DNA of 17,134 nt. Origin: an uncultured Clostridium sp. (GTDB taxonomy: Bacteria; Bacillota; Clostridia; Clostridiales; Clostridiaceae). The stretch covers positions 1 through 17,134 of the forward strand of contig UQQU01000067.1 in assembly GCA_900543325.1 (NCBI GenBank), in the 5' to 3' direction. Below the pieces are notes generated by a model, which saw nothing but the letters and a program-made list of their open reading frames with translations, did not search any database and was not told the DNA's origin. This document shows positions 1 to 6,370 of the stretch, piece after piece (positions within the stretch are counted from its first letter, which is position 1; each line of letters starts with the position of its first letter). The position numbers and the translations under genes are program-made.

Positions 1-99
1 TTGCGTTAAGAAGATTTTACTGTTTGAAGCTTTAGCAAGTTTAAAATCTTTAGTAAATTTTACGGAATCAATTATATAAATTCTTAGCGAAAATTTCAC
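1..99 (-). CDS. Partial small ORF, possibly HPr-like protein
   Basis: An open frame on the minus strand starts at GTG (99-97) and stays open for 33 codons to the window edge. The translation begins VKFSLRIYIIDSVKF and continues TKDFKLAKASNSKIF. The order beta strand, helix, then a 'KLA..S.SKIFL' segment resembles the first third of HPr-fold phosphocarrier-like proteins, but no His-15 site is visible. This resemblance is a judgement by eye. A GGGAAGG stretch lies almost against the GTG, a poor spacing. The same frame is open further upstream, so GTG at 147-145 or 138-136 could be the true start. It follows cysK by about 50 bases with no terminator between, so it probably shares the cysK transcript. 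The protein's end and function cannot be judged from this window. Confidence 0.4.
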   Translation of the reverse strand, partial: MKFSLRIYIIDSVKFTKDFKLAKASNSKIFLTQ

Positions 100-151
100 C
101 CCTTCCCGGAAAAGTAATATTCCATTTTTCGTTCTCACTATGTGCACAATA

Positions 152-1060
152 TTATTCGTAGATTCCCATTGAGATGTATTTTTCTCCACCGTCTGGTGCT
201 ATTGCTAATACCTTTTTGCCTTTTCCAAGTTTTTTTGCTATCTCTATAGCTGCATAAATTGCTGCTCCTGATGATATACCTACTAATATTCCTTCATTCT
301 TAGCAAAATCTACTGCAGTTTTAATTGCATTTTCATCACTAACAGCTACAACCTTATCAACATATTCTTGTTTATAGTTTTGTGGTACAAATCCAGCACC
401 AATACCTTGAATTTTATGTGGTCCTGGATTTTTTCCTGCAATAACTTGTGAATTACTTGGTTCAACAGCAACAATCTCTATATCACTTATTTTTTCCTTT
501 AAACTCTTTCCTATCCCACTTATGGTTCCTCCTGTTCCAACTCCAGCTACAAATGCATTTAAATCATTTATATCTTCATATATTTCTTGTGCAGTTGTCT
601 CATAATGCTTTTCTGGATTAGCTATATTTTCAAATTGTTGAGGCATAAAATATCCATGCTCATTTACCATTTCAGTAGCTTTTTCTATAGCTCCCTTCAT
701 GCCCCTATTTCCTTCTGTTAATACTAATTCTGCTCCGTAAGCTTTAATTAAATCCCTTCTTTCCTTACTCATAGTTTCAGGCATAACTATTATTACCTTA
801 TATCCTTTAACTCTTCCTATCATCGCTAATGCAATTCCTGTATTTCCACTTGTAGGTTCAACAATTACTGATCCTTTCTTAAGCAACCCTGCCTCTTCTG
901 CCTTTTCAATCATACCAAGAGCAGCTCTATCCTTTACGCTTCCACCAGGATTAAACTTTTCTAACTTAACATATACATCTGCACTATTTTCATCTATCAT
1001 ATTTGTTACTTTTAATATTGGTGTTCTTCCTATTAACTCAATTGCTCCATTATAAATCAT
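152..1060 (-). CDS. cysK: Cysteine synthase A (O-acetylserine sulfhydrylase)
   Basis: This PLP enzyme makes cysteine from O-acetylserine and sulfide in the cytoplasm. The 302-residue protein has the usual family length. The PLP lysine lies in GGSVKDR (K43). The substrate loop is PTSGNTG (69-75), the phosphate-binding loop GTGGT (175-179), and GISSGA (about 261-266) contacts the cofactor ring. The N-terminal 'IGRTP' typical of CysK is present. The ATG at 1060 has a GGAGG eight bases upstream. A T-box leader with its own promoter precedes it, so the gene should be induced when tRNA-Cys is uncharged. CysK rather than CysM is preferred from the length and overall look, but CysM or a cystathionine beta-synthase-like enzyme cannot be fully excluded by eye. 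No serine acetyltransferase (cysE) gene is seen next to it. Confidence 0.95.
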   Translation of the reverse strand: MIYNGAIELIGRTPILKVTNMIDENSADVYVKLEKFNPGGSVKDRAALGMIEKAEEAGLLKKGSVIVEPTSGNTGIALAMIGRVKGYKVIIVMPETMSKERRDLIKAYGAELVLTEGNRGMKGAIEKATEMVNEHGYFMPQQFENIANPEKHYETTAQEIYEDINDLNAFVAGVGTGGTISGIGKSLKEKISDIEIVAVEPSNSQVIAGKNPGPHKIQGIGAGFVPQNYKQEYVDKVVAVSDENAIKTAVDFAKNEGILVGISSGAAIYAAIEIAKKLGKGKKVLAIAPDGGEKYISMGIYE

Positions 1061-1107
1061 ATATATACCTCCAAAAACATTTTTATTAACTATTTAAATT
1101 TTTATAT

Positions 1108-1140
1108 AAAAAAACTTCGTCTCTATTCTAGAGACGAAGT
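1108..1140 (-). terminator. Intrinsic terminator of the cysK T-box
   Basis: A perfect 12-bp inverted repeat (ACTTCGTCTCTA / TAGAGACGAAGT) with a 3-base loop is followed on the minus strand by a run of seven T. It lies directly after the T-box motif and before cysK. The left arm's CTCTA can instead pair with TAGAG next to the T-box motif, which gives the expected antiterminator. Confidence 0.93.
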
Positions 1141-1492
1141 ATATTCGCGGTTCCACTCTAATTAAACCATCATAACAATAATGATTTCACTCATTCTACG
1201 GTACAACATAATACCTGAGCACTATAACGGGTGCTACCGTAAAACCCTACTATTATTTCAGGCATAAACTCCAAAGGGCACTTCATATAAAGTAAATCTT
1301 AGCTTCAATGGAAGCTTAGAGGAATTTATCTAGGGTTGTGCTAAATGTTAACTTCATTTGAAGTTTTACAGTAGCTGGACATCAGATAAATTACCAGTGA
1401 AAAGTTCTCAGCACTCTTTTCTCTCTGTAACCTTCCTTTATACTACTTTCCTTTTTCACAGTTTTAATCCCGAGTATTTAACTAAACTTTAT
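1108..1492 (-). promoter_or_regulatory. T-box leader of cysK, predicted tRNA-Cys sensor
   Basis: The RNA reads from about 1492 down to the terminator. The conserved T-box AGAGTGGAACCGCG is at 1159-1146. Its TGGA bulge would pair with a tRNA end TCCA, meaning discriminator U73, which is characteristic of tRNA-Cys. Stem I is closed by AGTAG (1447-1443) with CTACT (1374-1370). A likely specifier triplet TGT (Cys) lies at 1381-1379 on the 3' side of stem I, next to that closing helix. ACGGTA/TACCGT pairing marks a stem III-like hairpin. T-box class and gene context are firm. The specifier register (TGT against overlapping GAT, ATG or GTC) is inferred from the discriminator and from cysK. This leader accounts for the gene-free stretch 1061-1544. 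Confidence 0.92.
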
Positions 1493-1498
1493 ACTATA

Positions 1499-1526
1499 AT
1501 TATATGCTTCTTAATTAAAAAGTCAA
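1499..1526 (-). promoter_or_regulatory. Sigma-A promoter of the cysK T-box transcript
   Basis: TTGACT (1526-1521), a 16-base spacer and TATAAT (1504-1499) on the minus strand match the vegetative consensus closely. The predicted start near 1492 precedes stem I of the T-box. The promoter lies just after the stop codon of the MgtE_N/CBS gene, so cysK has its own start. Confidence 0.8.
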
Positions 1527-1544
1527 CAACTAATTTGAAAAATT

Positions 1545-2798
1545 TTACTTATTTTTCTTTTTCCAAATTGGATATAGAACTTCATCAATTAAATCATGAG
1601 TATTTACAACCCCTATTAAAACATCATTGTTATCAACTACTGGTATAGCTAATAAATCATATTTAGCTGCTATTTCAACCGCTTCATCTATATCTTCATT
1701 ATGCTTAAGTATATTTATATTTTCATCCATTATTTCTTTTACTTTAACTGTACTATCATTTAGAATTAAATCTTTTAACTCTATTACTCCAATTACTTTT
1801 TCTTCTTCATCCTTTATAAATATTGAATTTAGTTCTTCATCTTCAGGATTACTTTCTCTTAAAATATCTATTATTTCTCCAACAGTAATATCCAAATTAA
1901 ATGAAATAAAATCCTTACTCATTATACTTCCGATTGTTTCATCTCCATATTTAAGAAGTTCTTTTACCTCTTCAGCATCTTCAGTCTCTAAGTTAACAAG
2001 TATTTTTTCTCTTTCATCATCATCTAATTCATCTAATATATCTGCAATTTCATCATTAGGCATGTTTTCTAATACTTCTACAGCCTTTGCTTCACTTAAA
2101 TCTTTTATAATACTACTTTTATATTCTGGTTCTATTTCTTCTAAGGTATCTGCTGCTAAATCTTCATCTAATGATTCAAAAATTTGCTTTCTTGAACTTG
2201 CATCAAGATTTTCTAATATATCTGCTAAATCAGCTGGATGTAGTGTTGATAGTTTTTTATATGGAACTGCTATTTGAAGATTTTTATTAACCATTTCTAA
2301 AGATTCAACGTCATCCCACATAATAACTTTATCTTCAAAGTCCTTGTTCAACACCTTATAGAAAAACTTTCCTAAACCTTGACAATTCATTCTTCTAAAT
2401 TTAGCAAGAGGACCTGTTTCAACTGCAATTACTCTATATTCACCAGCAATTTCTGCAATTCTTAAATCATCAACTCTAACAACTTGCTTTCCGTTAATAT
2501 CTACAATCTTTTTATCCAATAAATTTCTTGATAATAAATAAGAATAAGTTCTTGGAAGTATCTCCTTACTTCCACGAGTCATTATTTTAACCTTATTATC
2601 AACATTATAGAATAATATGCTTCTAAATTCATAATGGAATGTTACTCCATCACGCTTAACCTTATATCCAATCACTCTTGGATATCCTTGCTCAGTAGTT
2701 ACATATATATCTTTTAATTCACCAAGCACATCATCGAATTCATCATATATCTTTCTTCCTAATATGCTCGTAAATAAAAAAACAGATAATCTTTGCAT
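1545..2798 (-). CDS. MgtE_N/CBS-domain protein with PRC-barrel-like N-terminus, no membrane part
   Basis: The 417-residue protein is soluble. An N-terminal region (about 1-165) has PRC-barrel-like beta segments, including 'ILGRKIYDEFDDVLGELKD' and a second 'LLDKKIVDINGKQVVRVDD' block. A magnesium-transporter MgtE_N-type helical domain follows from about 183 (LHPADLADILENLD, then repeated acidic 'ADILDELDDDE' helices). A pair of CBS domains spans about 286-412 (GSIMSKDF and VKEIMDEN starts). The transmembrane channel of true MgtE is absent, so it cannot itself carry magnesium. Known relatives are sometimes found with NRAMP-type metal transporters, but none is adjacent here. A role in sensing a divalent metal or nucleotide is inferred. 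The ATG at 2798 has GAGGAGG eight bases upstream. The leader is unusual and is listed separately. Confidence 0.85.
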   Translation of the reverse strand: MQRLSVFLFTSILGRKIYDEFDDVLGELKDIYVTTEQGYPRVIGYKVKRDGVTFHYEFRSILFYNVDNKVKIMTRGSKEILPRTYSYLLSRNLLDKKIVDINGKQVVRVDDLRIAEIAGEYRVIAVETGPLAKFRRMNCQGLGKFFYKVLNKDFEDKVIMWDDVESLEMVNKNLQIAVPYKKLSTLHPADLADILENLDASSRKQIFESLDEDLAADTLEEIEPEYKSSIIKDLSEAKAVEVLENMPNDEIADILDELDDDEREKILVNLETEDAEEVKELLKYGDETIGSIMSKDFISFNLDITVGEIIDILRESNPEDEELNSIFIKDEEEKVIGVIELKDLILNDSTVKVKEIMDENINILKHNEDIDEAVEIAAKYDLLAIPVVDNNDVLIGVVNTHDLIDEVLYPIWKKKNK

Positions 2799-2862
2799 AA
2801 AAAATTCCTCCTCAATTAATAGAGGAGATGTTTGACCTTAAATCTGAGTTTCCCCTCTATTA
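2799..2862 (-). promoter_or_regulatory. Mutually exclusive hairpins at the ribosome binding site
   Basis: The segment TCTCCTCTATTA (2828-2817) can pair with the upstream TAATAGAGGGGA (2862-2851) as a 12-bp helix with one G-U pair. Its CTCCTC (2827-2822) can instead pair with GAGGAG (2813-2808), which is the Shine-Dalgarno sequence of the MgtE_N/CBS gene. This second hairpin is followed by AA and six T just before the ATG, so it could block translation or end transcription. The complementarity is read directly. Its use as a switch is inferred. Confidence 0.55.
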
Positions 2863-2912
2863 TTTCTTATATTCAATTTTCTTAAATTAATACTCTGAGG
2901 GACACCCTCCAT
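2838..2912 (-). CDS. Possible 24-codon upstream ORF (leader peptide)
   Basis: ATG at 2912-2910 opens a 24-codon frame ending in TAA at 2840-2838. The peptide starts MEGVPQSINLRKLN and ends GETQI; it is basic and not hydrophobic. A GGTGAG stretch lies five bases upstream of the ATG, an acceptable ribosome binding site. The frame runs through the left arm of the 12-bp hairpin and stops in its loop, so ribosomes here would affect which downstream hairpin forms. No homologue is recognised, and a short open frame in a leader may occur by chance. Confidence 0.35.
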   Translation of the reverse strand: MEGVPQSINLRKLNIRNNRGETQI

Positions 2913-2975
2913 TTAATCTCACCACCATTATTTTCAAAGATTAGTTATTACAAATTTTGCTTTAAAAGTTGCAAT

Positions 2976-2997
2976 AAAAATGCCCTTTATTGGGCAT
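2976..2997 (-). terminator. Terminator-like hairpin in the MgtE_N/CBS leader
   Basis: ATGCCC / GGGCAT (6 bp, loop of six) is followed by TTTT-A on the minus strand. It probably ends the lipid kinase/membrane protein transcript about 70 bases after that gene. It also lies at the very 5' end of RNA from the 3009-3036 promoter, where it may act as a 5' stabilising hairpin. Confidence 0.6.
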
Positions 2998-3008
2998 CAT
3001 ATATTAAT

Positions 3009-3036
3009 ATTATATTAACAACCCGACAAAAGGCAA
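3009..3036 (-). promoter_or_regulatory. Probable promoter of the MgtE_N/CBS gene
   Basis: TTGCCT (3036-3031), a 16-base spacer and TATAAT (3014-3009) lie on the minus strand. Transcription would begin near 3002 and give a leader of about 200 bases. A weaker alternative, TTGCAA with TAATAA 18 bases later, lies just after the 2976 hairpin and would give a leader of about 140 bases. Confidence 0.6.
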
Positions 3037-3067
3037 TACTATAAAAACAATATTTATTATTTAATTC

Positions 3068-3718
3068 TTATTTTTTAATTTTAAAGGTAGATATTGCCTT
3101 ATAGGAACATCCTATAATACATATTTCCCCAATTAATGGATAAGGGAAAATTCTAACTCCTCCTAAGAATATTATAAATTCTATAACAGTAATTATTAAC
3201 GATACTAGAAGCAATCTCATTCCACTTGTATTGCTATACGGTTTATCAACAAATAACAAAGTAATAACTACAAATGAAGAAATTATTATTAAATAAACTA
3301 AATTTGGAATTAAAATTTCTCTATAATTTACTATAAATCCAAATACAGTATCTACTCTTATATCTAACTTATAAAATAAGTTTATTACACAATAACCTAA
3401 AAATAATATAATCATAAAAGTATAGTTATAATCAAAGCTTCTTTTTTCATCTCTTAAAAATATATAAATAGCTGCCAATATTAAAAGTGGAATAGCTACA
3501 AAATTTAATTGGGTTAATACTTTGATAAAGTAAATTATTCTCTGACTTTGTATTAACCATAAAGATAGTAATGACAAGTACCTTATTACTATAATCCATA
3601 AGCTTACTAAATAAAATTTTCGTATTTTTATAGGACATTTATTAGAACTTAAATAAATTAAATATAATGAAAAAATAATTATAAATAACAATATACATAA
3701 ATAAATAAAGGCAACCAC
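3068..3718 (-). CDS. Seven-helix integral membrane protein, unknown function
   Basis: The 216-residue protein is almost wholly hydrophobic, with about seven predicted membrane segments (roughly 3-24, 33-55, 64-88, 96-115, 127-153, 163-185 and 190-208). Short basic loops such as KCPIKIRK and DEKRS separate them. No catalytic motif is recognised. The start is GTG at 3718 with AAGGAG six bases upstream. It follows the lipid kinase gene by 70 bases on the same strand with no clear terminator, so the two are probably co-transcribed. That suggests a membrane or lipid-related role, but this is only inference from position. Confidence 0.75.
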   Translation of the reverse strand: MVAFIYLCILLFIIIFSLYLIYLSSNKCPIKIRKFYLVSLWIIVIRYLSLLSLWLIQSQRIIYFIKVLTQLNFVAIPLLILAAIYIFLRDEKRSFDYNYTFMIILFLGYCVINLFYKLDIRVDTVFGFIVNYREILIPNLVYLIIISSFVVITLLFVDKPYSNTSGMRLLLVSLIITVIEFIIFLGGVRIFPYPLIGEICIIGCSYKAISTFKIKK

Positions 3719-3788
3719 TTTTATCTCCTTTACAAAAGTACTATTATTTATAATTATTAAATCTTTAATTTATTTATTCTTTTTTTTT

Positions 3789-4670
3789 CTATTTAACACC
3801 TAAAATTTTCAATCCGCCCTTTATACATTTTATATCTAATGGGAAATCTGGGCCTTTTTCTCCATCTATATCTGTAACTATATCTTCATTACATTCTATA
3901 TGAAGTCTATCAGTTTTAAAGTATATAACTTTATCTGAGTCCAAATGTTCTCCTTTAAGCACCTTTATAAATAAAGGAATTAGTTCATATATTTGAACAG
4001 CCTTAAAAACTATTACGTCTAACATTCCATCTGTAGCATCAGCTCTAGTAGCTAAATTAAAATTTCCTGCAGTTTTACCATTAAAAATTAACATAAGATA
4101 CATAGTACCATCAAAATTTACTTGTTCTGATGATATTTTTACTTTTAAAGGCCTAAAATTAGGTAATTCTTCTAATCCTTTTAAATAATATGCTAGCTTT
4201 CCAATTGTGTTTTTTAGGTTCACATCAGTTTTTTGAGACACATCTGTAAAAAGCCCTGTGCTAGCAACATTTACAAAGTATTTATCATTAATACTTCCTA
4301 AATCTACTGTAGTTGCTGTTGATCCTATTATTTGCTTACAAGCTTCTTCTATATCAAATGGTATTCCTAAAAATTTAGAAAAATCATTTGCCGTACCTAC
4401 TGGCAAAATACCTATAGGTAGTGAAATTCCTTGCTTAGCCATAGCGTTTACAACTGAATCAACTGTTCCATCACCACCAGCCACTAGTATATATTCATAC
4501 TCACCTGGCTTAATATCATGAAACGCACTTTCTATCCCACATTCTTTTCTTATTCTATATGGCACTATAGTAAGGCCAGCTTGTTGATGTATGTTAATTA
4601 TTTCATCTAATTTTGATAAAATAATATTTTCTCCTGAATATGGATTATAAATTAACTTTACCTTTTTCAT
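3789..4670 (-). CDS. YegS/BmrU-family lipid kinase (diacylglycerol kinase-like)
   Basis: This soluble or membrane-associated kinase (293 residues, usual family length) probably phosphorylates diacylglycerol to phosphatidate with ATP. The family signatures are visible: NPYSG (9-13), the nucleotide-binding GGDGT (65-69), LPVGTANDF (89-97), TDGMLDV (213-219) and the C-terminal DIDGEKGP (about 267-274). The ATG at 4670 has AGGAGGG upstream at good spacing, and an extended -10 promoter precedes it. The gene is divergent from pssA, which fits phospholipid turnover. DgkB is the likely functional equivalent, but the family also includes sphingosine-kinase-like and undefined lipid kinases, so no symbol is given. 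Confidence 0.88.
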   Translation of the reverse strand: MKKVKLIYNPYSGENIILSKLDEIINIHQQAGLTIVPYRIRKECGIESAFHDIKPGEYEYILVAGGDGTVDSVVNAMAKQGISLPIGILPVGTANDFSKFLGIPFDIEEACKQIIGSTATTVDLGSINDKYFVNVASTGLFTDVSQKTDVNLKNTIGKLAYYLKGLEELPNFRPLKVKISSEQVNFDGTMYLMLIFNGKTAGNFNLATRADATDGMLDVIVFKAVQIYELIPLFIKVLKGEHLDSDKVIYFKTDRLHIECNEDIVTDIDGEKGPDFPLDIKCIKGGLKILGVK

Positions 4671-4696
4671 TGTATCCCTCCTATTATCTATATAAA

Positions 4697-4705
4697 ATTA
4701 TACCA
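4697..4705 (-). promoter_or_regulatory. Extended -10 promoter of the lipid kinase gene
   Basis: TGGTATAAT (4705-4697) on the minus strand is a perfect -10 with the TG extension. No good -35 is seen at 17 bases. The start would be about 20 bases before the kinase ATG. Confidence 0.55.
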
Positions 4706-4751
4706 CATATATTTTATTACGCTATATCTCGAATATATTTAAAACTACACC

Positions 4752-4768
4752 TATATACTAAGTATATA
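4752..4768. promoter_or_regulatory. Palindrome in the kinase/pssA divergent spacer, possible operator
   Basis: TATATACT-A-AGTATATA is a perfect 8-bp inverted repeat with a one-base centre. It lies upstream of the kinase -10 and about 80 bases upstream of the pssA -10. It is followed by a direct repeat, ACCCCTTAA/ACCCCTATG (4769-4787). The position suits a regulator site shared by both genes, but AT-rich palindromes arise easily in such DNA. Confidence 0.3.
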
Positions 4769-4851
4769 ACCCCTTAAACCCCTATGTTTTCAAGCTTAAC
4801 AAAATTTTCAAATATTGACTTTTATAGAATATTAATTTTTTTTAAAATTTA

Positions 4852-4860
4852 TGTTATAAT
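4852..4860 (+). promoter_or_regulatory. Extended -10 promoter of pssA
   Basis: TGTTATAAT (4852-4860) has a perfect -10 with the TG extension. The -35 is weak (TTAATT at 4832-4837). A TTGACT at 4815-4820 is too far away to pair with it. Confidence 0.6.
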
Positions 4861-4894
4861 TATCTTCATGTAAGATAGAATTAGGAGTGATTAT

Positions 4895-5416
4895 ATGAGA
4901 AAAAGCAGTATTCCTAACATCTTTACTTTTATTAATTTATCATTTGGAATATTATCATTGCTTTCTACCTTTGAAGGCAACTATTCACTAGCATGTATTT
5001 TTATATTACTTGCTGCATTAGTTGATCGATATGACGGTAGAATAGCTCGCTATTTACAAGTTACAAGCGATTTGGGGAAAGAACTAGATTCATTAGCTGA
5101 TTTAGTTTCCTTCGGTGTTGCACCATCTATATTAGTATTTCTATTATTTGATTTTTATACACTAGGGCCCTCAGGTATATTAGGAATAATTCCACTTTTA
5201 TTATTTCCAATATGCGGCGCTTTTAGATTAGCTAGATATAATGCAAGTGAGTTTAATGGAGTTTTTACAGGTGTTCCTATTACTGTTACAGGCAGCTTTT
5301 TAGCGTTATTTTGCTTATTTACCATTAATAAAACCATTTCCGCACTTATTCCATTATTGTTATTATTATTAGGTTCTTATTTAATGGTGAGTACATTTAA
5401 ATTAAAAAAATTCTAA
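4895..5416 (+). CDS. pssA: CDP-diacylglycerol--serine O-phosphatidyltransferase
   Basis: This membrane enzyme transfers phosphatidyl from CDP-diacylglycerol to serine, making phosphatidylserine, the precursor of phosphatidylethanolamine. The 173-residue length fits the Gram-positive PssA type. The CDP-alcohol phosphotransferase motif D-x2-D-G-x2-A-R-x8-G-x3-D-x3-D is complete: D44, D47, G48, A51, R52, G61, D65 and D69. Hydrophobic helices lie on both sides, and the N-terminus SIPNIFTFINLSFG is typical of PssA. The ATG at 4895 has AGGAG upstream at good spacing. No decarboxylase (psd) gene is adjacent. A bidirectional terminator follows directly. PgsA is less likely given the N-terminal signature. 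Confidence 0.92.
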   Translation: MRKSSIPNIFTFINLSFGILSLLSTFEGNYSLACIFILLAALVDRYDGRIARYLQVTSDLGKELDSLADLVSFGVAPSILVFLLFDFYTLGPSGILGIIPLLLFPICGAFRLARYNASEFNGVFTGVPITVTGSFLALFCLFTINKTISALIPLLLLLLGSYLMVSTFKLKKF

Positions 5417-5472
5417 AAAAAGCTATATCAAAGATAACTAAATAATTTGCACTTTGATATAGCTTCTTTTTA
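5415..5472. terminator. Bidirectional terminator between pssA and the rubrerythrin operon
   Basis: A 13-bp perfect inverted repeat (AGCTATATCAAAG, 5421-5433, with CTTTGATATAGCT, 5452-5464) has a T-rich tail on the plus strand and seven T on the minus strand. It lies between two convergent genes and can end both. Confidence 0.9.
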
Positions 5473-5868
5473 ATTATTTAACTTTTCTTCTTGCTCCTTC
5501 TTATAAGCCTTTAACCTTTCAAATTCTTCTCTAACAGAGGAATCTTGAAAAAATAATTCATTATCTACTTCAGTTAAAATTACCTTATCATCACTTTTCT
5601 TCAAAATATAATCTCCAATTAGAGCACAATATTTAAAATAAGTTTCTCCGCACTCATCCAATAAATTAATTACATTATCTATTATATCCCCTAATTCATT
5701 TGCTCTATGGACAGCTTCTTTAACGTAACTACTTTTAGCTTCATATATATTATTTAATTCTGCTGCTCCTCCTATTAATAACCGATAAGAATCTACCATT
5801 GTTTTTAATAATTGATTTAAATTATTAATATCAACATAATATTCCTTCATTAATTGTTGATATTTCAT
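5470..5868 (-). CDS. Unrecognised 132-residue helical protein in the rubrerythrin operon
   Basis: The protein is not recognised. It is hydrophilic and predicted largely helical, with a long amphipathic stretch (about 1-70) and a charged C-terminal tail rich in E and K (REEFERLKAYKKEQEEK). There is no signal peptide, membrane segment or known motif. The ATG at 5868 has GGAGG six bases upstream. It is the last gene of an apparent rubrerythrin operon, 36 bases after the 150-residue gene. Good ribosome binding sites and operon packing support it as a real gene. Its function is unknown. Confidence 0.7.
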   Translation of the reverse strand: MKYQQLMKEYYVDINNLNQLLKTMVDSYRLLIGGAAELNNIYEAKSSYVKEAVHRANELGDIIDNVINLLDECGETYFKYCALIGDYILKKSDDKVILTEVDNELFFQDSSVREEFERLKAYKKEQEEKLNN

Positions 5869-5904
5869 TTAAATACCTCCGAATTATAATTATTTTAAAT
5901 TAAT

Positions 5905-6357
5905 TTAGTTACAATTTTTATTACATCCCTTAAGATTAATATTAATATTCTCTATAAATTCATCATCTAATTCTTCAAATATCTTTCCTTCATCACTGCA
6001 TAATTTTTCAAAATCACTTTTTTCTTTTAGAGACATATATATAGTTGTCCCTTTCTCTTTTTCATTCTTAGCAGTACTTTCCCCTACTTGAGCCTTATTT
6101 CCACATTGCTTTTCATCCATATTTACTTCTATATCAACAATATCTTGCTTTTCTTTTGCAGTCTTACTCTTTTCTAAATACGCTTTATTCTTTTCTAAAT
6201 ACTCTTTGTTATTTTCTAAATCACTGATATTTTTCTTACCAGTACTTTCCCTATACATACTTAAATCTAATTCTAAATTATTATTTTCTTCATTTAATGT
6301 AAATCCCTCTCCAAAAACGACAGGAACAAAAAATTCTTTTGGTATTGATATAAACAT
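5905..6357 (-). CDS. Unrecognised 150-residue charged protein in the rubrerythrin operon
   Basis: The protein is not recognised. The N-terminus (MFISIPKEFFVPVVFGEGF) is hydrophobic and beta-like but too interrupted for a clear signal peptide. The middle is low-complexity, rich in E, K and N, with three heptads (KEYLEKN, KAYLEKS, KTAKEKQ; about 52-72) that suggest a coiled coil. These heptads are encoded by a 21-base DNA repeat. The C-terminus ends with two cysteines in GCNKNCN. The ATG at 6357 has AAGGAG upstream, 13 bases after the rubrerythrin stop, so it is very probably co-transcribed with it. A link to oxidative stress is inferred from position only. Confidence 0.68.
   Translation of the reverse strand: MFISIPKEFFVPVVFGEGFTLNEENNNLELDLSMYRESTGKKNISDLENNKEYLEKNKAYLEKSKTAKEKQDIVDIEVNMDEKQCGNKAQVGESTAKNEKEKGTTIYMSLKEKSDFEKLCSDEGKIFEELDDEFIENININLKGCNKNCN
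6170..6223. repeat. 21-base tandem repeat inside the 150-residue gene
   Basis: Two near-identical 21-base units (6170-6190 and 6191-6211), each starting TTTTCTAAATAC, are followed by a partial third (TTTTCTAAATCA, 6212-6223). The period equals seven codons and encodes heptads, so unit gain or loss would keep the frame. Confidence 0.75.
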
Positions 6358-6370
6358 TATTTATAACTCC

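Noticed and set aside
8..56. Inverted repeat AAGATTTTA ... TAAAATCTT near the window start, as a terminator or mobile-element end
   Set aside because: It lies inside a continuous open frame, has no T-run, and the loop pairing is imperfect.
1358..2277. Plus-strand open frames opposite the T-box leader and the MgtE_N/CBS gene
   Set aside because: They are antisense to a clear RNA element and a clear gene, lack ribosome binding sites, and have low-complexity serine-rich translations.
2799..3002. M-box (magnesium) or yybP-ykoY (manganese) riboswitch before the MgtE_N/CBS gene
   Set aside because: The conserved cores I remember for these classes are not present. The leader is reported as unassigned.
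4752..4768. FapR operator controlling lipid genes
   Set aside because: The palindrome TATATACT-A-AGTATATA does not fit the TTAGTA-type FapR box.
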